Assembly: GCA_958444395.1 (NCBI GenBank)
Contig: CAUCOL010000130.1
Coordinates: 1-5,849 of the forward strand
Reading direction: 5' to 3'
DNA: 5,849 nt
DNA from: an uncultured Lachnospiraceae bacterium
GTDB lineage: Bacteria > Bacillota > Clostridia > Lachnospirales > Lachnospiraceae
Below the pieces are notes generated by a model. That model saw only the letters and a program-made list of their open reading frames with translations, was not told the DNA's origin and ran no database searches. Position 1 is the first letter of the stretch. The number at the start of each line of letters is the position of its first letter. Positions 1 through 4,909 of the stretch are shown here, in pieces. Position numbers and translations under genes: made by a program.

Positions 1-1514
1 GATAAGCAGACCGTCAGGCGTTCTTTTAATTCATAGATAAACATCAGTTCATGCATATCCTGAGCTCCCAAAGTATCTGTCAGCTCGATCAGCTGTCGTA
101 TCTCCGCATCTGCCAGTGCCAACTGCTTTTCATTAAACTGATAATGTGTGGAGATTCCTCCCGCATAATTATCCATTACCTTCTGCATGGCTTCTTCCAG
201 TGCTTCCGTCGTAAATAACGTATTCTCCCGCTGCAGATACGTATCATATTCCTGCACCTTCTGTGCCAGCAGTACTTCCGCCTGTGTCTCATCCCCGTCT
301 GTCTGTCCTGCCGCATCCAGCTGCTGTACCATATGCAGTGCTACGATCTCTCCTTCGACCATAGCACCTGTTACATACTTCTGCGGACAGCCGCCTGCTA
401 CATCGCCTGCCGCATACAGTCCCCGGATCGTTGTCTGACGGTGCGTATCTACCCAGTAGCCGCTGGCGGTATGTCCACCGACGATATACGGCTCAGTTCC
501 TTCGATCTCCACATTCTGCTCGCTCGGATTCTTACCGGATTCCAGCCACTTCAGAGTCTGGCTCGGTGCCATATTCAGATATGCTTTCTTCAGGGAATCG
601 TCCTGTTCGCTGCTGATTCCTTCTGTCCGAAGATAGCATGGTCCTCTGCCCTCCAGATTCTCCATCACCGTACCATAGACACGTTCCGAAGTGGTCAGAC
701 CGTATTTCGTCTCATAGACCTCTCCCTTTGCATTGATCTGCTTTGCACCAACACCCTGTGCCAGTGTACCGGTCGGGGCGATCGTGTCCTTACACCGCAG
801 GGCGATAAAGCGCATCTCAAAGGTCGTCATCTCTGCGCCGCTCCGGATCCCCATCGCATAACCGGCACCTGTATTAAATGGCGGATACCACATCTTATGT
901 CTGGAAAATCCCGGATTATTCGGCCGGTAAAGGCCCGCTGCTCCACCGGTTGCCACCAGCACCTTGCGCGCCCGGATCTCATATGCCGTCTGATCCTCTA
1001 TCGAAAAACCGAAGGCTCCTTTGATCTCATTTTCTTCTACGATATAATCCGTAATATTGATATAATTTAATACGGTAACATCCGGCAGCGCCTGTACGGC
1101 ATTGGCAAGCAATGGCTTCATATTCTCACCATTGATCTTGATATTGCGGTTTCCTCTGGCAACATACTCACCGTTCTCATCTTTAAGGATCACCAGCCCC
1201 AGCTTCTCCATTTTCTCTGTGACACGATTCAGTCCCTCGGACATCGTCATCAGCAGATCCTCCCGGACGATCCCGTCTGCATCCTTCTTCGCATAATTCA
1301 CATAATCTTCCGGCTTCTGCCCCTTGACGATATATGCATTGATCGCATTGACTCCGGCAGCCAGACAGCCGCTCCTCTTGATATTCGCTTTCTCTGCGAT
1401 CACAATCGAATAATCAGAATGCTCCCGGATCGTGAGTGCTGCATAGCAGCCGGCAGTTCCTCCTCCGATGATCAACACATCGGTATGAAGTATCTTTCTA
1501 TCCTTTATCTGCAC
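1..1514 (-). CDS. aprA: AprA-like adenylylsulfate (APS) reductase alpha subunit, FAD-binding; 3' end cut by window edge
   Basis: The frame is open for 504 codons from a GTG start to the window edge, with no stop. The start is fixed by a perfect AGGAGG (1523-1528) eight bases upstream. Residues 13-22 (VLIIGGGTAG) are the dinucleotide-binding fold of the fumarate reductase/succinate dehydrogenase flavoprotein superfamily. The blocks that point to AprA rather than fumarate reductase are AAGVNAIN (52-59), KINGENMKP (126-134), the stretch 209-249 with TFEMRF and ARG-containing IALRCKD, GGHTASGYWVD (346-356) and AAGDVAGG (368-375). These resemble the FAD and APS pocket of dissimilatory AprA. Known role: two-electron reduction of APS to sulfite plus AMP, with an AprB iron-sulfur partner. 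The gene lies 16 bases behind cysK, so an assimilatory role in cysteine synthesis is inferred. Known AprA proteins are longer than the visible part, so an unknown C-terminal portion is missing. The alternative is a related fumarate-reductase-type flavoprotein. Confidence 0.85.
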   Translation of the reverse strand, partial: MQIKDRKILHTDVLIIGGGTAGCYAALTIREHSDYSIVIAEKANIKRSGCLAAGVNAINAYIVKGQKPEDYVNYAKKDADGIVREDLLMTMSEGLNRVTEKMEKLGLVILKDENGEYVARGNRNIKINGENMKPLLANAVQALPDVTVLNYINITDYIVEENEIKGAFGFSIEDQTAYEIRARKVLVATGGAAGLYRPNNPGFSRHKMWYPPFNTGAGYAMGIRSGAEMTTFEMRFIALRCKDTIAPTGTLAQGVGAKQINAKGEVYETKYGLTTSERVYGTVMENLEGRGPCYLRTEGISSEQDDSLKKAYLNMAPSQTLKWLESGKNPSEQNVEIEGTEPYIVGGHTASGYWVDTHRQTTIRGLYAAGDVAGGCPQKYVTGAMVEGEIVALHMVQQLDAAGQTDGDETQAEVLLAQKVQEYDTYLQRENTLFTTEALEEAMQKVMDNYAGGISTHYQFNEKQLALADAEIRQLIELTDTLGAQDMHELMFIYELKERLTVCL

Positions 1515-1522
1515 CTTTTCTT

Positions 1523-1528
1523 CCTCCT
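1523..1528 (-). promoter_or_regulatory. Ribosome binding site deciding the GTG start of aprA
   Basis: A full AGGAGG lies in the 16-base gap between the cysK stop and the aprA GTG, with eight bases of spacing. No ATG near the N-terminus competes, and the predicted protein begins about 12 residues before the FAD-binding strand, as expected. This supports translation as the second gene of a cysK-aprA operon. Confidence 0.85.
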
Positions 1529-1530
1529 GC

Positions 1531-2463
1531 TTATGCGTTAAATAATGCGGTAGACAGGTAACGCTCTCCTGTATCCGGTAATAAGACTACAATCGTCTTG
1601 CCTGCATTCTCCGGTCTCTTCGCCACCTCTGTTGCGGCAGCCAGGGCTGCGCCTGCGGAGATACCGACTAAAAGACCGTCTGTCTTGGCTACCGCTCTGG
1701 ATGTATCAAAAGCAGCGTCGTTCTCGATCTGAATGATCTCATCGAGCACTTCTCTCTGAAGAACTGCCGGAATAAAACCGGCACCGATTCCCTGGATCTT
1801 ATGCGGTCCCGGCTTGCCACCGGATAACACCGGTGAGCTGGCAGGTTCTACTGCGATCACTTTTACTTCCGGTTTCTTTTCCTTCAGCCCCAGTCCGGTT
1901 CCGGTCACGGTTCCACCGGTTCCGACTGCTGATACGAAGATATCTACCGCGCCGTCTGTATCCTTCCAGATCTCCTGCGCCGGCGTTCTTTTATGCACGG
2001 CAGGGGTTGCTGTATTCTCGAACTGCTGTGGAATAAATGCATTGCCATATTCTTCCTTCAGCTGCTCCGCCTTTGCGATCGCGCCTTTCATTCCTTCCCG
2101 TCCGGGTGTCAGCACAACCTCTGCTCCGAGAGCAGTCACAATCTTGCGCCGCTCGATGCTCATCGTATCCGGCATCGTCAGGATCAGATGTAATCCCTTC
2201 GATGCTGCAACGAATGCAAGACCGATGCCTGTATTTCCACTGGTTGGCTCAATGATCACTGTTTCCCGGTTGATCACTCCGTCTGCCATCCCCTGCTCGA
2301 TCATCGCAATGGCAACACGATCCTTGACACTGCCCAGCGGATTAAAATACTCCAGCTTCGCAATAATATGTGCCTGCAAGCTCAATTCTTTTTCGTAATT
2401 GGTCAGCTCCAATAAAGGTGTGTTTCCAATCAGTTCTGTTAAATACTTCGCTACCTTTGCCAT
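1531..2463 (-). CDS. cysK: Cysteine synthase (O-acetylserine sulfhydrylase), PLP-dependent
   Basis: This 310-residue protein has the usual length for the cytosolic enzyme that joins sulfide to O-acetyl-L-serine to make L-cysteine and acetate. NPLGSVKDR (41-49) carries the PLP lysine K47. PTSGNTG (73-79) is the substrate loop whose asparagine contacts the cofactor. GTGGTVTG (181-188) binds the PLP phosphate. GISAG (267-271) carries the serine expected near the pyridine nitrogen, and LPDTGERYLST (295-305) is the conserved C-terminal block. ELIGNTPLLEL (10-20) is the classic N-terminal signature. The ATG is preceded nine bases away by AGAGGA (2473-2478). The gene is first in an operon with aprA and has a good promoter upstream. 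A cystathionine-beta-synthase-like role is less likely because there is no CBS or heme domain and the motifs fit CysK. Confidence 0.97.
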   Translation of the reverse strand: MAKVAKYLTELIGNTPLLELTNYEKELSLQAHIIAKLEYFNPLGSVKDRVAIAMIEQGMADGVINRETVIIEPTSGNTGIGLAFVAASKGLHLILTMPDTMSIERRKIVTALGAEVVLTPGREGMKGAIAKAEQLKEEYGNAFIPQQFENTATPAVHKRTPAQEIWKDTDGAVDIFVSAVGTGGTVTGTGLGLKEKKPEVKVIAVEPASSPVLSGGKPGPHKIQGIGAGFIPAVLQREVLDEIIQIENDAAFDTSRAVAKTDGLLVGISAGAALAAATEVAKRPENAGKTIVVLLPDTGERYLSTALFNA

Positions 2464-2480
2464 GACTGCTCATCCTCTCT

Positions 2481-2560
2481 ATTAATTCTCTACTAATTTG
2501 CTATGAATTGTATGTTTTATTACTTGATGATGAGTTTACCACTTATTTCCTACTAAGTCA
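2481..2560. repeat. Two similar CTACTAA boxes 60 bases apart at the cysK promoter
   Basis: CTACTAA occurs at 2490-2496 in the leader and again at 2550-2556 over the -35/spacer region. The repeats are exactly 60 bases apart. Aligning 2481-2500 with 2541-2560 gives 13 of 20 identical bases, so the similarity extends beyond the core. On the coding strand the cores read TTAGTAG followed by an A-rich stretch (GGAAAT or AGAATT). This arrangement suits a regulator binding two sites. Chance is possible in AT-rich DNA. Confidence 0.4.
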
Positions 2561-2561
2561 A
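2533..2561 (-). promoter_or_regulatory. Sigma-A-type promoter of the cysK-aprA operon
   Basis: On the minus strand, TTGACT (2556-2561) and TAAACT (2533-2538) are separated by exactly 17 bases. This is a near-consensus housekeeping promoter about 70 bases before the cysK ATG. Transcription would start near 2526, giving a leader of roughly 60 bases. The spacer holds an imperfect operator-like inverted repeat, ACTTA (2541-2545) and TAAGT (2554-2558), which overlaps the -35 box. A DNA-binding protein there would block RNA polymerase, which would suit sulfur-dependent repression. The regulator is not identified by the sequence. Confidence 0.7.
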
Positions 2562-2659
2562 TATGTTTTATATAGAAATTCTTTTTTATTTTCCCACTTC
2601 CTGTATCTGAACCCTGACTTTCCTTTAAAATACGCAGATCCCCGGCTGTAAAACACCGC

Positions 2660-2690
2660 AAAAGGGAGTCCACTCTTGCGCGGACTCCCC
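2660..2690 (-). terminator. Rho-independent terminator behind the Ig-like domain remnant
   Basis: GGGAGTCC (2664-2671) and GGACTCCC (2682-2689) form a perfect 8-bp stem around a 10-base loop. Read on the minus strand it is followed by TTTT, while on the plus strand it is followed by TTCGG without a T run. It therefore serves minus-strand transcription arriving from the remnant at 2726-2842, and it insulates cysK from upstream read-through. Confidence 0.8.
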
Positions 2691-2725
2691 TTCGGCTATG
2701 ACTTTTCTCTATTTTATTGTAATCA

Positions 2726-2842
2726 TTATTTGACCGTAACGGTAACTTTCTGTGCATATCCGTTTCGGGCATATACATAGACTACGCATTTGCCTGTTCC
2801 CACTGCTTTGATAGCCAAATATTCTTCCCTGTGATATTTCAC
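2726..2842 (-). pseudogene. C-terminal fragment of a bacterial Ig-like (BIG2-type) surface-protein domain, probable gene remnant
   Basis: This frame gives 38 residues ending at a TAA that is directly followed by TGA. Residues 15-38 (GTGKCVVYVYARNGY followed by AQKVTVTVK) read like the last two strands of a bacterial Ig-like group 2 repeat, where many large clostridial surface or secreted proteins end: a Gly-x-Gly turn, alternating hydrophobic strand residues, then an NGY turn and a K-V-T-V-x-V-K terminus. A TGA lies one codon before the GTG, and no longer Ig-like reading is seen upstream in the other frames. A terminator sits 36 bases downstream, as for a true gene end. The best reading is the 3' remnant of a deleted or displaced gene. 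A GGAG-like sequence (AAGGAGAG) precedes the GTG by 12 bases, so an expressed 38-residue peptide is not excluded. Confidence 0.55.
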
Positions 2843-2875
2843 TCACTGCTCGCACTCTCCTTCCTTAAAAATATG

Positions 2876-2912
2876 AAAAAGGATAAAGAACATATAGCTC
2901 TTTACCCTTTTT
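2876..2912 (-). terminator. Bidirectional-looking terminator after the MazG-like gene
   Basis: AAAAAGG (2876-2882) pairs with CCTTTTT (2906-2912), and TAAAGA (2884-2889) pairs with TCTTTA (2899-2904). There is one mismatch between them and a 9-base loop. The minus-strand product ends in a U-rich tract. It lies 66 bases past the stop of the MazG-like gene. The A/T runs on both sides mean it could also stop plus-strand transcription, although no plus-strand gene is seen. Confidence 0.75.
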
Positions 2913-2977
2913 ATAATAATATGTGTTTTATGTATCTAATTTTACTGTAAATATTTTTTATGCCAACAAACTGGAAG

Positions 2978-3313
2978 TTATATATCTCCTTTTAGGCGCA
3001 CTAAAGATTTTTTTGTTTCAAATCCGTCTGGATATCTCATCTTTAATTTATCAATATTTGCTTGAAAAATATCTTCAAGAGATATATCTAGTGCTGTCGC
3101 AGCTTCTGCCAAATACCAAGCTACATCTCCGAGTTCCTTTGCCAAATGTTCCTTGTCCAATTCATGTCCTTGAGCCATCCATTTTTTTACTATATCAATG
3201 GTTTCTCCTGATTCACCACATAAGCCCATTACACTATTTATTAATACATCTCTTTTACTTAGTTCAGGATTTAAAGTAGTCATTGCCAATTCCTGATATT
3301 CATTAATCTTCAT
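2978..3313 (-). CDS. MazG-like nucleoside triphosphate pyrophosphohydrolase, small single-domain form
   Basis: The 111-residue product is an all-alpha MazG-superfamily protein. Such enzymes hydrolyse (d)NTPs to the monophosphate and pyrophosphate, often as house-cleaning against odd nucleotides. The metal-binding signature is visible: E34-S-G-E37, then 22 residues, then E60-L-G-D63, inside the helices LINSVMGLCGESGE and LAKELGDVAWYL. The C-terminal NIDKLKMRYPDGF (86-98) is typical of small MazG-like proteins. The chosen ATG starts MKINEYQELA and has AAGGAG (3323-3328) nine bases upstream. The frame stays open 18 codons further upstream, but that part (with MCDKIC) has no ribosome site and no family character. 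The gene stands alone between a weak promoter and a terminator and is visibly more AT-rich than rlmH or cysK, which suggests a separate, possibly acquired, unit. The substrate cannot be told from the sequence. Confidence 0.9.
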   Translation of the reverse strand: MKINEYQELAMTTLNPELSKRDVLINSVMGLCGESGETIDIVKKWMAQGHELDKEHLAKELGDVAWYLAEAATALDISLEDIFQANIDKLKMRYPDGFETKKSLVRLKGDI

Positions 3314-3353
3314 TCTAATATTCTCCTTAATGCACAAACTTCGATTTATACAT

Positions 3354-3382
3354 ATTTTATCACACATTCATCTTTCCCACAA
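3354..3382 (-). promoter_or_regulatory. Candidate extended -10 promoter for the MazG-like gene
   Basis: On the minus strand TAAAAT (3354-3359) is preceded by TGA (3360-3362), an extended -10 form. Seventeen bases further upstream is TTGTGG (3377-3382), a poor -35 match that shares only the TTG. It sits about 45 bases before the ATG. The region is AT-rich, so this is a plausible but weak call. Confidence 0.4.
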
Positions 3383-3655
3383 TCACTTATTTTTCACTCA
3401 TCCACTGAGGAAACTAATCTTCAGACACTATATCTTGTCATTCCCACTCTCTTATCATACATCATCTGGTATAACACAGATTACTTTCCTCAATGCACTT
3501 TCAAAATCTCCCTATAAACAGATGCAATCCCTCACCAGAAACAACCATATCACAAGTAACCACTTACCACTGCTTCTGTTCACCACATCAAAAGATATAT
3601 TCATTCGTATATTTTCCATCGTAGCTCTGTTTTCCCGTCCAGCAGAACCACATCT
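3383..3655. other. Intergenic stretch with no recognised gene
   Basis: I see no gene here with a ribosome site and protein-like composition. On the minus strand a 35-codon frame (3512-3619) ends in a hydrophobic stretch (KWLLVIWLFLV) but lacks a ribosome binding site and family resemblance. The plus-strand open frame across this stretch is rich in His, Ser and Leu and begins inside the MazG-like gene's leader, so it looks like an accident of composition. The stretch could belong to a dispersed intergenic repeat, which cannot be tested from one copy. Confidence 0.5.
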
Positions 3656-3661
3656 CTGTGC

Positions 3662-3780
3662 AACCTTGCATCAAAGATACAAGGTTTGCGGGCGCGCTCA
3701 GATGCTTACGAGCAAACTCGACGCATCCTCACTTTGCTTTCGCGCAAAAGATTGAAAGAGCAGCCAAATCAGCTACTCTT
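3662..3780 (-). other. Cluster of three hairpins downstream of rlmH, possible structured RNA or intergenic repeat
   Basis: There are three inverted repeats in 119 bases. (1) 3662-3686: AACCTTG pairs with CAAGGTT, with an inner ATC/GAT and a triloop; as minus-strand RNA the single mismatch becomes a G-U pair, giving 11 continuous pairs. (2) 3692-3745: outer GCGCG/CGCGC, inner GATGC (3701-3705)/GCATC (3723-3727), and an apical CGAG/CTCG around a 4-base loop. (3) 3756-3780: AGAGCAGC (3757-3764) and GCTACTCT (3772-3779) around 7 bases; again the mismatch becomes G-U only on the minus strand, followed by a short U-rich tract. The strand bias supports minus-strand transcription. No known RNA family is recognised. 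Hairpin 3 could act as a second terminator for rlmH. Confidence 0.45.
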
Positions 3781-3832
3781 CCTTATGCTTTCTATATCTT
3801 TGAAGTTTTAATGTCTCCGCTCCGCTTCGGTC

Positions 3833-3867
3833 GGTGCAAAACGGACATCCACCGGATGTCCTGCACC
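3833..3867 (-). terminator. Rho-independent terminator of rlmH with nested palindrome
   Basis: GGACATCC (3843-3850) and GGATGTCC (3854-3861) form a perfect 8-bp stem with a 3-base loop, followed on the minus strand by G and TTTT. An outer pair, GGTGCA (3833-3838) with TGCACC (3862-3867), encloses the stem and the T run. The structure begins directly after the rlmH TAG. The outer pairing may compete with release, or it may protect the 3' end. Confidence 0.8.
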
Positions 3868-4347
3868 CTATTTGTGGTATGGTTCACCATGTATGATCCG
3901 ATATCCCCTATAGATCTGCTCCAGTAGCACCACACGCATCAGCTGGTGCGGAAAGGTCATCTTCGAAAAACTCAACTTCTCATCAGCACGCTGTAGGACA
4001 GACGGAGCAAGTCCAATCGATCCTCCTATCACAAATATAATATGGCTCTGACCTTTCAGCCCCAACGTATGTATTTTATCTGCGAAGCCTTCCGAAGTCG
4101 TCTGCTGCCCGTCGATTGCCAGCGCGATCACATAGGCATCCTCCCGGATGTATTTTTGCAGGCGCTGCGCCTCTTTTTCCCGAATGAGTTCCTCTTCCCG
4201 CTCACTTGCCCGATCCGGTGTTTTCTCATCTGCCACCTCGACGATCTCCAGTTTACAGTAACGGCTGAGACGTTTGCTGTACTCCTGAATCGCCCCGGTG
4301 AAATATTTTTCTTTGACTTTTCCTACTGCCAGTATCGTTATCTTCAT
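3868..4347 (-). CDS. rlmH: 23S rRNA (pseudouridine-1915-N3)-methyltransferase RlmH
   Basis: The 159-residue protein matches the usual RlmH length. It is a SPOUT-superfamily methyltransferase with a C-terminal trefoil knot that uses S-adenosylmethionine to methylate pseudouridine 1915 in helix 69 of 23S rRNA, on assembled ribosomes. The signatures are MKITILAVGK (1-10), LAIDGQ (76-81), VIGGSIGL (106-113, the cofactor-binding glycine loop), SFSKMTFPHQLMRVVLLEQIYR (126-147 as a region) and the C-terminal HGEPYHK (153-159), where the conserved tyrosine-histidine pair lies near the active site. The ATG is preceded by GAGG about seven bases upstream. The gene follows mazF by 39 bases with no terminator between, so co-transcription is likely, and it ends in a strong terminator. 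In staphylococci the 3' end of this gene is the SCC cassette attachment site; no duplicated end is seen here. Confidence 0.97.
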   Translation of the reverse strand: MKITILAVGKVKEKYFTGAIQEYSKRLSRYCKLEIVEVADEKTPDRASEREEELIREKEAQRLQKYIREDAYVIALAIDGQQTTSEGFADKIHTLGLKGQSHIIFVIGGSIGLAPSVLQRADEKLSFSKMTFPHQLMRVVLLEQIYRGYRIIHGEPYHK

Positions 4348-4386
4348 GTATAACCTCGCTTCACTGTTTCACATTATCTGCCCTGC

Positions 4387-4731
4387 TCAATTTAATGCCA
4401 GACTGATTCCCAATGCATAATCTACTCGCTGCATGATCAGATCATCCAGATGACAAACCTTTTCCTTCAAGCGGGATTTATCAATCGTTCGGATCTGTTC
4501 CAACAGGATTACAGAATCCTTAATCAAATGGTACCTCTGCGCATCCAACGCAATATGGGTCGGCAGCTTTGCTTTATTCATTTTGGATGTAATCGCTGCG
4601 CAGATCACGGTTGGACTATGTTTATTTCCCATATCATTCTGAATGATCAGTACTGGTCGCACACCGCCCTGCTCTGATCCTACGACAGGTCGAAGATCCG
4701 CAAAATATATATCTCCCCGCTTTATATTCAA
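4387..4731 (-). CDS. mazF: MazF/EndoA-family mRNA interferase (type II toxin), TTG start
   Basis: The 114-residue product is closely similar to Bacillus subtilis EndoA (NdoA), an endoribonuclease that cuts single-stranded RNA at short specific sites as a dimer. Conserved stretches are RGDIYFADL (5-13), [14 protein letters not shown] (15-28), the strand CAAITS (44-49), KLPTHI (55-60) and [11 protein letters not shown] (74-84). The catalytic residues known in EndoA, Arg25 and Thr48, are both present at the same numbers. The start is TTG at 4731-4729, because GGAGAG (4740-4745) lies eight bases before it and the product then begins MNIKRGD, in register with EndoA's N-terminus. A GTG three codons earlier overlaps that ribosome site and is less likely. 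The gene sits between alr and rlmH. No MazE/NdoAI-like antitoxin is recognisable upstream, where EndoA's partner normally lies. Confidence 0.95.
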   Translation of the reverse strand: MNIKRGDIYFADLRPVVGSEQGGVRPVLIIQNDMGNKHSPTVICAAITSKMNKAKLPTHIALDAQRYHLIKDSVILLEQIRTIDKSRLKEKVCHLDDLIMQRVDYALGISLALN

Positions 4732-4739
4732 TACGTTCA

Positions 4740-4745
4740 CTCTCC
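4740..4745 (-). promoter_or_regulatory. Ribosome binding site supporting the TTG start of mazF
   Basis: GGAGAG on the minus strand lies eight bases before TTG at 4731, the ideal spacing. For the alternative GTG at 4740 the site would overlap the start codon and could not work. An in-frame TAG lies just upstream of the GTG, so no longer form exists. Confidence 0.75.
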
Positions 4746-4909
4746 ATTTCTATGCAATCAGATTCTTTTCCCATCTCTGGTTTCTCACCATCTTATGTAA
4801 TATCCGATATATCGTGCGAAAGCATCTGTCCTGTCACTGCATATCAGGATATATTCTTTTCTCTTAGAACCTATCATTGCCATCTTTTGGAAAGTGTATA
4901 CATATGAAA
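4741..4909 (-). other. alr-mazF intergenic gap
   Basis: I find no hairpin with a T run, so alr transcripts could read into mazF and rlmH. No convincing promoter is visible either. A 10-base perfect palindrome, CGATATATCG, lies in the middle (around 4805-4814) and could be an operator, but such AT-rich palindromes arise often by chance. Confidence 0.35.
4785..4883 (-). other. Unassigned 32-codon frame in the alr-mazF gap
   Basis: An ATG-to-TGA frame of 32 codons (MAMIGSKRKEYILIC, then a Tyr- and Arg-rich tail ending IRW) occupies the place where an antitoxin gene would be expected. It has no purine-rich ribosome site in front and shows no ribbon-helix-helix or MazE-like pattern. At 32 residues it is about one third the length of the NdoAI antitoxin. 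A GTG overlapping its stop opens a further 12-codon frame. I regard it as probably non-coding, and list it because it is the only candidate partner between the two genes. Confidence 0.2.

Noticed and set aside
333..1070. Long plus-strand frame opposite aprA (245 codons)
   Set aside because: This is an antisense shadow. The minus-strand reading has clear APS reductase motifs along its full length, while this one has none.
1814..2398. 194-codon plus-strand frame opposite cysK
   Set aside because: This is a shadow of cysK; the Ser/Pro/Ala-rich product has no recognisable family.
2536..2778. 80-codon minus-strand frame between cysK and the MazG-like gene
   Set aside because: It runs through the terminator at 2660-2690 and overlaps the Ig-like remnant in another frame. 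Its composition is not protein-like and it has no ribosome site.
3512..3619. 35-codon minus-strand frame with a hydrophobic end, possible small membrane peptide or toxin
   Set aside because: It has no ribosome binding site and no neighbouring antitoxin-like element. Such a frame is expected by chance in this AT-rich DNA.
3330..3755. 141-codon plus-strand frame
   Set aside because: It begins inside the leader of the MazG-like gene, is rich in His, Ser and Leu with no domain pattern, lacks a ribosome site, and crosses the hairpin cluster.
3868..3890. Possible SCC-like attachment site at the rlmH 3' end
   Set aside because: I searched by eye for a second copy of the rlmH end in the downstream DNA and found none. 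There is also no recombinase gene in the window.
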